A DNA stretch of 64,000 bases from Coleophoma eucalyptorum (taxonomy: Eukaryota > Ascomycota > Leotiomycetes > Helotiales > Dermateaceae): contig JALRME010000016.1 in the NCBI GenBank assembly GCA_026120035.1, positions 1 through 64,000 on the forward strand. The letters run 5' to 3'. Position 1 is the stretch's first letter; every line of letters starts with the position of its first letter. Positions 47,057 to 59,006 of the stretch are shown one piece after another. Below the pieces are notes generated by a model that did no database searches, had not been told where the DNA came from, and worked only from the letters and a program-made list of their open reading frames with translations. Made by a program: the position numbers and the translations under genes.

Positions 47057-48088
47057 ATGGTTGTCGCCATCGCACCTAGAAACATTGGGGTCGAGTCCGT
47101 TTTGTTAGAGCGCATGCCTCAACAGGCTGGTTTAATTGGCGGCGAAGATGACTGGACAGGACTTACGAATACTGCTCAGCGACGTAGGTTGCAAAATCGG
47201 ATTAATCAGAGAGCATATAGTAAGTTCTTCCGCTATCTACGACTTTGCTGTGTAGTGTAGTGTTACCAGCGTCCAAATGGCCGAAGGCTGACTTTATGTC
47301 TAGGAAGTCGCAAGATAAAAGAAGAGAAACTACGGCGCTCAACTACCCAGCCAAAAGCCTCCGCTTGCAGTACCGAGTCGAGAGATGCCCGCCACCATAA
47401 TAAGAAACTCAATACAACGGATCCTATCCATGCAATATGGCAGCTCTGGCATTCGGCTGCACGATCTTGTCCGATTAATCGTCCGAAGCTGGTCAGAGTT
47501 GCAATGATCTGCAAACGGGAATGTATCCAGGAGCACAAGATAATTTCCGAGTTCCAGCAATGGGCTCAAGCTCGCAGCATGAGCTCTCAAATAAACGACC
47601 ATCTCCTTATGTTAGTCACGTTTAATGTTTTTCGGGCCATGGCCAGCAACGCCAAAGACCTTGGCATCCCCATCGAAAATAATATGGATGATGATGCACT
47701 ATCCCCATTCTCTGATCCGACGGTCAACCTTCAGCTGTCAAGGATGGCATTCGCACTCCAACCAACTAGACTACAGCGTCAGATTCCACACCACCCCTGG
47801 ATAGATATTCTGCCGTTACCTCAAATGCGGGATAATCTTTTGCTAGCGGGGGACACGTATGATGAAACGGGTCTTTGTAGTGACCTGATTGGATTTTCGA
47901 GAATGGGCGCAATTATTTGGGGGGAACCTTGGGATCCCGCCGGGTGGGAATTCGCGGAGTCAATCTTCAACGACTGGGGTTGGGTATTTCAAGGGTGCCA
48001 TCAACTTTTGAAGTCTACAAATTATTGGCGAGAGCGTAGAGGTGAAAGTCTATTGTCATTTGAAAACCCATCAAGTTTATCATTCTAA
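47057..48088 (+). CDS. bZIP-type regulator with DUF3425 domain
   Basis: Two exons (47057-47219, 47304-48088) give 315 residues. The basic region TAQRRRLQNRINQRAYRSRK is formed across the intron. A short linker leads to a DUF3425 domain with PDWL-like positions replaced here by HHPWIDILPLPQMRDNLL, then the characteristic GEPWDPAGWEFAESI. The family groups fungal bZIP factors in stress response and metabolite control. No strong leucine zipper follows the basic region. The first ATG is at 47057; MPQQAGLIGG at 47114 is an alternative start. Confidence 0.88.
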
Positions 48089-48617
48089 TTGGCGAAGACT
48101 ATTTATTTACTCAAACAATTAGCATTATCGTTACAATCAATGAATCTAGGAGCATCAATAGAGGAGGTATTAGTGTACAATAAAACTAAGGGCTGCTTGG
48201 AACACCTATTGGCATGTAGATGTCTGCCATATGAACCTAAAGCTAGATCCAAAAATATTAAGTTTCAAGTCCTCACATTCTCATAGCACGTCACGTAAAC
48301 AAAGCTTTACTTGGCCACTTTCTTAAGTTTAAGAACCCTTGTGAAAAGGTGTGTTCTTTGCCCTTGCTATTATGATTAGGTTAATACGAGTAGGATCTTA
48401 AGCTTGATTAACTAAATCCATAGGACTTTACGTGGGGGCTTTATTACTAATCAATAATAGGCTCGTTAATGACTACGTATTGGGACATAATTTTCTTGAG
48501 TTAGAAATAGAGGATTTCAATAGTAGAATTTCTTTCTAATTCTAACTTAAACGCCACTCTTCTGAGTATTTATCGTAACTTGGTCGTGATTTCCTTCTAA
48601 CTCTCGTCAACTCTCAA
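48089..48617. other. Convergent 3' spacer
   Basis: AT-rich DNA between the bZIP gene and the secreted-protein gene. A 65-codon frame directly after the bZIP stop lacks any motif. Nothing else is seen. Confidence 0.45.
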
Positions 48618-49190
48618 TTAACAGTTATGCTGAGAGGAGCCGGTAGAGGCTGCACAAAAGTCCAGTCCGTCATAATAGTTCATGTACCCCATAGCTTGGG
48701 GATCCCCTGCGCTATAAACTGTTCCAGGAACATACCATCCACATTCGCCGGTAATATATGCCATGTAATTGCCGTAGTTGTCCCCTATATTTACAGCTCC
48801 AGGATAATAGTTACAGAAGAATGCAACTACACTTCCACGAATAGAATAAAAGTTGTAATTTCCTGGAACTGTATAACCATTTGCTGATAGCTGAGATTCC
48901 ATGTCGGCCACAGCTGAATCACAATCGGTGTGATCCATACTCAAACCACATCCGCAGTAGGTATTAGTTGCACGTTTAAAGATAGTTTCGGGGTCGAGCT
49001 CTCTAGCGCTTATCGGCTGTCGTCGCTCCACGATCGAGGATGAAAGGTCGATTTGTCTTTCGTGAACTTCATAGCCACGTTCGTCGATGTAGACAGCATA
49101 TACACCGTCAGGCGTACCTGGGGGTATTGTAAACGCTTGAGTTAAGGTTGCAAGTGCAAGTACACTGAGAAATGAGGTGGTAAAATGCAT
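48618..49190 (-). CDS. Secreted, Kex2-processed cysteine-containing protein
   Basis: A single exon of 190 residues. A signal peptide (MHFTTSFLSVLALATLTQAF) is followed by a propeptide ending in FKR near residue 73, a Kex2-type dibasic site. The mature part has about 117 residues with seven cysteines, starting TYCGCGLSMDHTDC and containing SIRGSVVAFFCNYY and ITGECGWYV. Similar small proteins are widespread in plant-associated ascomycetes, and the spacing loosely recalls Ecp2/Hce2-like folds; that assignment is inference. It is probably exported to the apoplast or medium; its function is unknown. Confidence 0.85.
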   Translation of the reverse strand: MHFTTSFLSVLALATLTQAFTIPPGTPDGVYAVYIDERGYEVHERQIDLSSSIVERRQPISARELDPETIFKRATNTYCGCGLSMDHTDCDSAVADMESQLSANGYTVPGNYNFYSIRGSVVAFFCNYYPGAVNIGDNYGNYMAYITGECGWYVPGTVYSAGDPQAMGYMNYYDGLDFCAASTGSSQHNC

Positions 49191-50417
49191 CTTGTTCAGA
49201 TTTTATTACGATTGAAGTCGTCGGGAGAAAAATGGGATGCAAGTGAAGGGTGAAAAGCTGGGAGTTCTTCGAAGGAAATCACATATTTATAACATTTATG
49301 CCAACACGAAAGTCAACAGTCTGAGGAAATTTACGTTGTCGGCTCGCAAACTGTTCTGCTGATTCCAGCCTATTATGGAATCTCACCCACTTCCATATCC
49401 AATAACAGAATATATTGAGAGTGCGATAACAAACCACAAATGTATGACATTTTTAAAGTGGGCGGCTAGGATTATAGCAAATTCACGTAATGATCTACGC
49501 TAAAGATAGTCTAACTGCCAATTTAGGTCGTCTTTTGGATATGCAATTCTCGCGGGAAGTCACATCTGCACTTCACCTCGTATTCGAGTAAGCAGAGAGA
49601 CCTAAAGTAAATCTAGTATTTACTCACACCGGAAGCACCGCCCCACTCTCCTGTCTACTTCTACTTCTATATCATACGTTTCCCGACCTCTATCCTTATC
49701 CTTGTTATTCACAATTAACGTTGAGTAAAATTCGAATTGTCATTGCAAGTCGTGATAGTATTAGAAATATGTGAGGGAACTTTGTACCCAAAGTGTTAGT
49801 GTTATGCATAGCCCAAGCTTTGAGGCTCAGCCGATTTAATTTAAATACTCTTCTGTCTTATTGGTTGTTTCGCGCGAACTGCCCGGCACGTCAGCCTTAT
49901 CCTGGTCCGTGGCGGGGTTGGTGGATCTCTTGATATCGGACGTTAATTATGTCAAACACAACTTTGTATAAACTTCAAGGTTAGAAATAGAATTCAAGGC
50001 ACGTGTGCTGATTCTTTCCAAAGACTTTGATCTCGGGTGGGTGGTAGTCTTATTGGATGCTTCGTAATTTGTTTTACCTAGACGGTACGTTGCAATTCTA
50101 TAGCACCGTCGCCCCACATCAGTCTAAAATCATGGAATTATAACTCTGAATAATCTTCTGAAAACCCTTTGCATATTTGCCATAATTTTATCGGGTTATA
50201 TTCCAAATTGGGGATAGTTGACAAATATGGGGAGTCTAACGAGCTTGTAGGGCGTAGTATATATCAGGGTTTAGGTGGACGTGGCTGGACTGACCCCCCC
50301 CCCCCCCCACAACCTCCAGGAGAAACTAGACTTTACAATGTTGCTTAGATATCGAGAGGGATTGAGTGTTGCTTAGGAATTTAGGTGAGAGCCTCCTTAT
50401 GTGAATATCTCTAGACC
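49191..50417. other. Intergenic region with a poly-C tract
   Basis: About 1.2 kb without a supported gene: upstream DNA of the secreted-protein gene and 3' DNA of the permease. It holds the 15-C homopolymer. Confidence 0.5.
50294..50308. repeat. 15-C homopolymer tract
   Basis: Fifteen consecutive C in AT-rich non-coding DNA, the same length as the G tract at 17130-17144. The exact count may be affected by sequencing slippage. Confidence 0.85.
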
Positions 50418-52383
50418 CTAAATCTCTTTCCTATCCATAACACCCACGATACGAGGCACCTGGCTTGACTTTTCCTCGCAAGGTAATCCTTCAATACTCC
50501 GACTCTCATTGTCATCTGCTTGCCACACAAACTCCTTGGGCTCATTCCAGACTCTTCTTGTAAAGGGAACCTGGTAAGGGACAGGAGAGAGGTAGCACAG
50601 GAAACAATACAACATGAAGGAAATAATTATGCCAATAGGATAGGCAAAATAGAAGCTATGCATTCCTGCTAGTGGAATCTTGGGGCCAATAACTCCGGAA
50701 AATCCATAAAGGTTAGGGCCAACTCCTGCAAGATATGAGACAAAGGCGCGCCAATTGAGGCCGTGCCAGTAATAGTATGGACCGTCCTTTCGATATGTAT
50801 ATAGATCGTCAACCGAAATATATCCTCGTACAACAACAAAATAGTGCGCGAGCATCACCCCGATAAAAGTAGCTAAGAAGATTCTGTGTGTGATAAAATT
50901 AGAATTTTCACTGGAGCAGTGTTGAACGAAAAGACATCAGACATACCCGAAAGAATTGATGAACTTTAAGAATCCAGCAGCAGTTGAGAGTAGATACCAA
51001 GGATTCATCGCCAGTGAAATCGCAGCACATAAATACACCGCTCGGCGGTAATTGATGTATCTAGGGAACAAACCAGCAATATCATTTCCAGCCCTATTGA
51101 ATCATGCTTAGAATCTTGCTACAAAAGCTCGAGTTCAAACTTACGGGAGAGAATTCTCCAGAACCATACTCAACACTGAAGAAAAAACAAAGAGCAGTCC
51201 AAGGAAGAAACATCCCGCTCTATTGGCAGGTGTGTAATTCGTTGTTTGAATTTGATCGAGGAGGAGTACCGGATTCCAAATAAGCTATATATCGTAAGGA
51301 TCAAAGTAATCTCAGGGAAATGATGCTTAGAATTATATTTACCTTATTAAACACGACTTGGCTCGAAGATGATACAAGGACGCCAATCAAGTGAATAGTA
51401 AAGTTTGCCATTGGGCCTCCGATTAACTGGCCTAAATTCGGGTCATTTGGCATTTTGGCATATCTCTGAAAATCAGAAGAGTTTGTTGTGAAGGTTGCAC
51501 AACTAGAAGCCCCAATCCAGAAAAACCGGACCAGAAGCCATGACCGAGTCGATCCATGATAAGTGCTCGATCTGTGAATAGCAGTCCCAAGGCCACCAGC
51601 CAACGTACCGCACCACCCAAGCATGGCGAATGCTGCGATAAAGAATGCCAGTACTTTGATCTGAATGATGATTTTGAGCTTAGGGATAGGAATCCAAAGC
51701 AACCCCAAGACAAGAGTCCTATTTCTTGCGTAAGTATCCGCATATGAACATTCAGTACAGGTATAAGTAGTGCCACAAACCAGAGTAACAATACTCCAAT
51801 GAACTGCCCAGTATTAATTCCAGCGGCTTCCGGCATTATGTTAGGTAGATTGGCAATAGAGGGGAAGATAGCGTGTAACATAACACTATTACTATGTCAG
51901 TAGCGTATGAGATACAATTTTGAGGACAACCTACTAGACACATTGAGCACCTTGTACAAGATTCAACCCGTTATAAATGATTGACAATACAGCTCTGTTG
52001 ATAACTGGCCACCATCCTCCATACACACCAAAACTTGCCCTGATTAAAGCTGGAAAAGGGATACCATAGGTTGACCCGCCGCGGCCGTTCGCAAGCATCA
52101 ACCAGCTGGCAACAATCCGTCCACCAAAGAGGGTGCAAAGTGCCTCCCAGCAGTTCAACCCTGCTGCTACTGCCGCCGAACAAGCATACCAGTCTGACAC
52201 AGAAGATGCCGCCCCAAACCAAAAGAAAAAGTAAGTCCATACACCCCACACCCGGCTCGATGCTGGCAAGGGGCAAAGATCTTTGTTGTGAAGCCTCCGA
52301 TTCGCATTGCTGAAATTCTCTCTATCAGAAGATCTATATGAATCGACCTCTAATCGGCCAAGTAATTTATGGAAACTTCCCAT
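50418..52383 (-). CDS. NCS1-family nucleobase/allantoin permease
   Basis: Six exons (52383-51935, 51885-51781, 51718-51343, 51284-51145, 51093-50947, 50883-50418) give 560 residues in one frame. Hallmarks are NKDLCPLPASSRVWGVWTYF near the N-terminus, WYACSAAVAAGLNCWEAL, GIPFPALIRASFGVYG, YNGLNLVQGAQCVYVML across intron 1, NSSDFQRYAK, and the tail YISVDDLYTYRKDGPYYYWHG. NCS1 carriers import uracil, allantoin, purines or thiamine precursors with protons across the plasma membrane. The substrate is not determinable here. The splice joins at tyrosine, tryptophan, proline and glycine codons all rebuild conserved residues, so the gene is intact. Confidence 0.92.
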
Positions 52384-53287
52384 GATTGCTATATCCTAAA
52401 GGACGAAAAGGAAAAACTGCTTTCGCGAACGCCAAATTATTGGCAATGGGAGGGTCTAAGGTATACTTCCTTCATACGGAAGAATACTCTCTATATATAA
52501 GATTTACAATAATCATATCTAGATCTCCATAACCCCGAAAACAAGTATCAACCACTCGCCCAAAAAATTGAGGTTATGGTGGTAGGAAAAATATAGCGGG
52601 AGAGATAAGGTGGTCGGAGAGATAAGGTCAAAGCCCGCGATTACCTACGATCTCCGGTCATTCATCTGGGCCGCAGAACCAAAACCAATTCCACTTTTCC
52701 TAATTTTAATTAGGTAAACGTGGCTATATTAACTTAACTTAACTTCTACTACGTTGTAAACTTAACGAACATACAACGCACGCAAGCGGATGGCTTTTTT
52801 GAGTTTTTTTTTTCAGCCAGCTAAGACTATGCTCTACCTGGTTCTCCAGCTCCCACTCTTGGGAAAATTTGACTAGTTTCTGCATGACGATATATTCCGA
52901 ATATACAACCCCACCCTATGCAGACCCTCAATATTAATTGCATGGACGTAGCCAAATTCAATATAATTTGAGTACTTTCGTTAAGCGGTCTAGAATATAG
53001 AGCTTTTGCTACTTGAAATGGTGCTTATTTAAAGGATCGCCATTAAAGGGTATACTCATTTAGCTGCTGGGTTTAAGATCGTATTGTTAAAAAAGATAGA
53101 AGTTTGATGAAGTAACATATTAGACTACGAAGAGATCTCAACTTTGCTAAAATTAATTTTGTCAAACGTATCTGTTAAAAAGTCGACTAGAATAATAGAG
53201 ACCTTACTGTGATACAGAAAGACAAACCCAGTGTTTAAGGGTCAATTTAAACAGGAGGAAGTAATATGTGTAGAGCCATAGACACAG
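52384..53287. other. Intergenic region
   Basis: AT-rich. AACTTAACTTAACTT (around 52732-52746) is a short simple repeat and not telomeric. The promoter of the permease and the 3' end of the MFS gene must lie here; nothing else is seen. Confidence 0.45.
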
Positions 53288-54908
53288 TTATGGGTTTCCT
53301 GCACTACTCTCTTCTACGTCATCGATTTTGCCTCTCCATCCTTTACCCCAAATCACGGTTGCAGTCAGCAATAAGGCACCATACGTGGAGAATGCTGCTG
53401 TTATGGTGCTAAACCATCCCACGCCTATTGCGTTTATTGCTGGCAGCGCACTCGCAGTACCTGCCGCAGAAAATACATACCGTAACATGAAATTCCCAGC
53501 AATGACTTGTGCACCTTCACCACTCTTCACATCTAAGCAGTAGGAATTGAGACTGGGAAGACAAAAGAGCTGGGCGACGCGTTGAATGAACATCATGAAA
53601 ACTGGTAGCGGGATACCACCAATAGCTTTCTCGACCGACCATCCATAAAGCAGAATACACACTGGCATGACGATTCCCATGAATGGAATAGCAGAACGCA
53701 GCCTATCTTCGGGAATGCGCTCACCATTTCGCTTCTGTATCCATTTCTTTGTCATGTAATCGGCGTACCGGCCACCAAAGAACGTCCCAATGAAATAGCC
53801 ACCTCCAGGTGCAATATAAAAGAGAGCACCTTGAATAGGTGTGTTGAGGTTGAAACGAGGATTGAGAACGTAGCGAATCGGTGTGAGCATTGAGAACATG
53901 TTCCATGCAAGTGCCGAAGCTCCAATATACCCGGCCAGAAGGTTAGCATAGCGGTATAGCTTGATTATATGCCACGGTTTACACAAGCTCCAAAGACGAG
54001 AAATTTTGGCAGGTAGAGGTAAGCTAACAAATTCGAGATACTTGGCGTGTTGATATGTTTCCACGAGGAGGAAGTATGTGGCAATAGTCGCAGTGACTGC
54101 AAGGGCCGTCTGAACGTAGAAGATTACCCGCCAGCTACTATAAGTGACAATAACGCCTCCAATGAAAGGGCCAAGTGCAGGCCCTATCAGAGTACCACTA
54201 AGAAGCCATCCCATTGCTGTAGCTCTCTCGGTAGGTTGGTAGATATCGCCAATGACAGAGGATGCCACAATCAGAAATGAAGTTCCCGTGAAAGCGGTAA
54301 GTATTCGGAAGATGAAGAAGGTTGCTAAGTTTGGAGATAGAGCAGTTGCCGGAGAGAAAAGTGCAAAGATGAAGGCCGTGATTAAACATATCTGAGTGTG
54401 CGAAGTTAGTAAAACACGATATGTGGTTTTAAAGAAAGCCTATGTTTTAAGCTTGCAATCGTGAAAGAAATCTTACCCATCTCCGCCCATATACTTGACT
54501 CAACGGCCCCCATATACAAGAACTAATACCCATAGACAGCATATAAAGGGCGTTGCTCAAATTGATAATCGTGCCAGTTGTATTAAAGTCTGCTGCAACC
54601 TCCGGGACAGCTCCAAGCACGGTTGTGCTTGATATCGGTGCCAAAAAACTGCAGGAGCTAAGAAGAACGACTAGGACCACCTTTCGTTTAGGAGAGAATC
54701 TGTCGAAGTTCTGCTCATGACAGTCATCCATGGGAATATCAGAAAGTCTATCAAGTTTACATAACTCGATAATATGGGTGGGTGAAAGGCTTTGTTGTGG
54801 AATTCTTTGGGAAGGGGTCGGCGAAGAATCAGAGACGGTGAATGATTCTTTGAGAGTTACAGATCTATTCGCACCAACATGAATGCTTTCATCATTCAAA
54901 GTAAACAT
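53288..54908 (-). CDS. DHA1-type MFS drug/polyamine efflux transporter
   Basis: Two exons (54908-54477, 54391-53288) give 511 residues. A cytosolic tail of about 85 residues precedes twelve hydrophobic segments. The DHA1 motifs are SSCIWGPLSQVYGRRW at the loop between helices 2 and 3, which ends exactly at the intron, then GDIYQPTERATAMGW and GPALGPFIGGVI, the antiporter motif. GRYADYMTKKW lies between helices 8 and 9. It would be a plasma-membrane exporter of toxic compounds or metabolites. Its place at the left edge of a possible cluster (regulators, 2OG oxygenase, P450) fits an export role, which is inference. Confidence 0.92.
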
Positions 54909-56107
54909 GATAATCCTATACAGCTAGTTGAACTCCTGAAGGGGTAGGTCGAAGAGAGCTTATAAAGGACTAGTCTTTCTCATAGTAAATGGTAAATACG
55001 GAGAAAAATGGTAGAACTAAATATTCAGGATGGCTAGTAGACAGAGAGGACTGACAAGGGTTTTTTGTGAACTAAGTGTGAGTTCTTTAATAAAGCACTT
55101 TACGTAAAATCGCACGGTCCCAGCTCGGAGTAAGTTATGTAAAGTACAGAACTAGGAATACGCCTCAATAGTAGACACATGGGATTCTACCCATGTAAAT
55201 CGCAGTGATACTTCGCAGTAGTTGTAGAAAAGAGGGTTAGAACGTTCATTTTGTGGGCCCAGATTTATGGAGTCGGCGATAATCACGGATTTTCCGTTAC
55301 TCTATAACCCTAGTGTATCCACACTATAAGATCTGAGTGTGATGGCAAATTTACTTTTTGGGGGAAATGGCCCCTGAATTATTCCCCAAAAAATAAGTCT
55401 GGTCTAGTTTGGATCTAGAACCAAGATGACAGCTCGAATAAATTTCTAAATTTCTTTCGAGATAATAGTTTGCCGCCCCTCCCAAGTCAATTTTATAATT
55501 AAATGGGTTAAATAGTGAGCTGGAAGCTCCTGGTAACTTACAAATTGATCCATTTGTATATTTTCTATTGAATATAAATGTTGGAACATCGATATACCAT
55601 CTGCACGTGAGGTAACATTGTTACACCACTTGCACATATTGGTATATCGCTACGCCACCTATATGTGCATACATTTGGAATATCGCTATACCACCTGCTT
55701 ATTCCCGTGGTTGCACTCTGATGCAAGCCCTATATCTGTATTACTACGGAGGTCGAATCGATACCCAGCAGGGGTATTTATAAGCCCTCCGTCACACTCA
55801 CTTAGAAGAATCATCTACATTTTTACCTTACGATTTTGAACTGTCTATTACAGTTGAAATAAGAGGTATATAGATCAACCAACAACAAAGCTTCCGCATG
55901 ATTTTAGTTGTCTAATTTAGGGACTACTATTTGTATTTAAACCTACCTCTTTCCCTCTTTCTCTTACAAGGATCCAGAAATACTATACCCTACTACTAGA
56001 TTTTCCACCTCAGTAGTGGAGTACGTTCATATTTTCTATACTACAATGGAATAATTCTGCTACGAACAAATCCCTGCTGAAACCTCGAGTCTGAACCCAT
56101 ACACAAG
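54909..56107. other. Intergenic region with interspersed repeats
   Basis: About 1.2 kb with no supported gene. It holds three related segments near 55.6 kb, listed separately. CT-rich DNA follows towards 56.0 kb. Confidence 0.45.
55573..55705. repeat. Three diverged copies of a short element
   Basis: The segments TTGGAACATCGATATACCAT, TTGGTATATCGCTACGCCAC and TTGGAATATCGCTATACCAC occur within 130 bases in the same orientation, spaced about 58 and 36 bases apart. Most are followed by CTGCA- or CTGCT-like sequence. The function is unknown. Confidence 0.6.
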
Positions 56108-58360
56108 CTAAAGAGGATAACTCCCGACGAAGAGGTCTTCTAGTGTTGGATATATACGGTCTTCTTCCCCAGCTACAGCCACCTTTTTATGTCTATAAAT
56201 TCGTGTGGTACTAGGTAGCACGTCACTCGATAATTGGAGATCTTCAGGTGGTGAAAGGGTCCAACTCTCTAGCACCTGTAGCGCATATTCAACGACAACG
56301 ATGCTCCTTCCCATTATGAAGTCTTTGAAGTATTGATGGACTTTACCTAGAAGATTTATCGTCTCATCTGGTTTCTGGGAGGAATGCACATATTCTGAAG
56401 CTGTGAGAGCCGAATATGCAATGTTCATTGCCCAATAGTTCGGCATTGATCTGGCGGTTGTGGTCGGCAGGGTCAAAAGCCCCTCAAGAACGCCATTGGC
56501 ATGGTCGCATGCTAATCTCATCAGAAATGATTCAAACGTAGGATCTTGTGTTTGGCCCGCATTAAAAATAGTTAAAGGCTCATCAAGACGCTGATTCTTC
56601 CATAAGACCTGAATTGATCGTCGTACCAGTAGCAAGTGTACAAAATGGTAGCTCATCTGTAGCATTTTCGAATCCTGCAATGTTTTTTCGTCTCCATTTC
56701 GAATCACTAGGTATTTCAGCTGTCAATTAATAGAAGATAGGATGGCCGGAAGTATACCGAAGAGATGAGCCCATCTTTTTTTCCATTCTTCCAAGGCTTC
56801 ATGTGTTCCATTCTTGTCGACAATAGCCTCCTCAGAGAGGAGCTCTTGTAGTATACAATACAGTAATATTTCCCCCACAATCATGCCATCTTTTGGCGTA
56901 GCTTCAACAATGTTGAGCATCAGAATAGATTGCTCGGTATATTTCAAAGGAATAATTGATGGTCTACCAGTGCCCACTGAGTATCTATCACCGCATTAAT
57001 TCTGGCATGAAAACATAGCCGGGCAAATTGAACCATACTGTAAGTGACAAAGGCAGATGTTGTTCCATAACCGAAGCAATCTCCTCGCATCAAGAATTGA
57101 TTCGTGGTGTTTGATGCTATCTCTGATCCACGTAAAGTTGATCGTCAACATTGCTTGTTGAATGCAATAACTGCTAAGAAGCCAGCCATCGACGTACTCC
57201 TGGCTAACCTTTTATAATATTTTATTCAGCTGCAACTCTGGCCTCATTTTAAAAATATGATTACAAACCTTTGGTGCTGAATTCCAGTTGCATATAAATA
57301 GAATGGCATACAAGCTATGCACGGGTAGAGGACTGATTATTAAAACCTTTTCAAGCATGGAGCGAACGTGCCCGTAAAGATCACCGTGGAGTTTTGTATC
57401 GCGCCAAAAATGCTGATACTGTATACCTTGAAGACAACAGACAGCAAAGAGAAACGCAGAACTAGTGGGTAGTGCGATACGAAGTTCAGTTGAATTCGAA
57501 TCATCTAGGAAGCTCCAATATCCGAGGTTGTCAATGAAACTATAGATATGATTTAATATACGCCCCCACGCAGAACCAGAGAGTTGTTATAGAAAAACCT
57601 ACTTTCTGATAAGATCATATGCTGTATGCTCTGATATTATTCCTGATTTTACGATATCCGGAAACTTATCATCAAAAAGGCGGTAGATGCCAGCATTCAT
57701 ACGAGCGTTCACATTCCTGCAAACAACCATGGGTGCTGTTGGCGTATATTCGTCTGCTGGGATAGTAAGAGATTCCAGATTCTCATCATTATTTAAACGT
57801 CGTCTCGAGCGACTATCCTCGGAGATGAGATTGAGGATACCCATGGAAGTCTTGTAATGATTTGCTAGAGAACCCTTTTTAACGCGCTGAGAGTCTTCTA
57901 CCAGATTCCGAAGTGTACTCTTGACATCGTCCAAATCCCCTTCGACCTGGTCCAGCCTAAATAAAGTTAGTCTTCTCCTGGATTATGTCAGAATGGTAGG
58001 CATTCTAACCTTCCCTGGATATATTTTTCTCTATTCGAAGCAGCAGATGTCGCATGGCCGGAGTCGCTGTGGTTACTGATAGCATCGGCAATACCACTCA
58101 GCGAACAGAAAACCCTATACTATCCTCAGCAGGTCCACATATGCTCACTTCACACAGATGAGCGTGTACCTTAATGCAAGGCACTTCCGGCAAGAACGAT
58201 CGCCCATCTCATAATCGCAACGTGATTTCAATCGGCGACAAGTCTGGCAGGATGTGGTCCGGCGTTTCTTACGCACCTTGTCTGTGCGCGGTGGACTAAC
58301 ATCCAACTCATCATCATCCGTGCTGGTCATACCTCTCTTCGAGTGGCCCTGCAAATTCAT
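56108..58360 (-). CDS. Zn2Cys6 transcription factor
   Basis: Seven exons (58360-58170, 58114-58010, 57956-57603, 57539-57269, 57208-57039, 56984-56758, 56706-56108) give 638 residues. The zinc cluster TTSCQTCRRLKSRCDYEMGDRSC is completed across intron 1, which supplies the last cysteine in CLALRVFC. The middle domain contains CLCHLQYSVGTGRPSII, with the conserved GRP motif joined across intron 5. A TGA at 56725-56723 is removed by a 51-nt intron (56757-56707) that restores the frame into VIRNGDEK. It is divergent from the 2OG oxygenase at 59007 and shares its promoter, so it may regulate it. The start is the first ATG; the methionine of MTSTDDDE is an alternative. Confidence 0.85.
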
Positions 58361-59006
58361 GATCGATCGAGGCAAAAAGAGCGTTCAATTGCAAATAGGA
58401 GATGGGAGGGGATGGTGAAAATGAAACTTCAAGGTATCAAAGTTCCACGGCATGCGCCGGTAATCGAAGGAAATAACCGGAGGAGCAGACCCAGCGCCGT
58501 AGGGCGGCAAGCTAAACCGCTAACGGATGACACCCCATCCTCTCCACTTGTTGCTATTGCAGACGAGGACTGCAAAGGCTCGGAATCGACCATCCTTCCT
58601 CCTCCACCATGAAGATAGATAGGTTATTATTCCTGCGCGAGATGGTGGAGTCGCATTCCGACGGAGGTCGACTATTACCGCAGAGCTTTAACCAAAGATG
58701 GGCATCAAAGTATAACATATTCAACCAAGAACAGGGGACGCTAGAAACAAATGGGGCAGACCTGGGTCTTGCAACAGATAGCTATGAGAAAGTATCACGC
58801 CGATACAATGAACGCGTCCGGCCAGATCCGCCGATGTCCGCCTTCTCCTTTGTACTGCAGGGGATACTGAATTGAGAACAGCGCGGACCGTTCCTACTGT
58901 TATTTTGCATTTTCTACATAAACAAAGACCATTACCAGAGCCAGGTTGTGCTTGAAGTCACGACAAAACGATATAATCGCTATCAGCAGATCCTCTAACA
59001 CCTAAG
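58361..59006. promoter_or_regulatory. Divergent promoter, regulator and 2OG oxygenase
   Basis: Non-coding DNA of relatively high GC between divergent starts. Two overlapping 88-codon frames here are compositionally plausible but carry no motif and are rejected. CGG/CCG triplets are frequent, but no clear dimer site was singled out. Confidence 0.4.

Noticed and set aside
52728..52746. Telomere-like repeat TTAACTTAACTT
   Set aside because: The unit is five bases long and not TTAGGG, occurs only about three times and is internal between genes.
56723..56725. In-frame TGA apparently truncating the Zn2Cys6 regulator
   Set aside because: A 51-nt GT..AG intron (56757-56707) removes it and rejoins the frame into VIRNGDEK, so the gene is intact.
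58385..58875. Two ORFs of about 88 codons between the regulator and the 2OG oxygenase
   Set aside because: No motifs; they lie in a divergent promoter and look like chance frames in GC-richer DNA.
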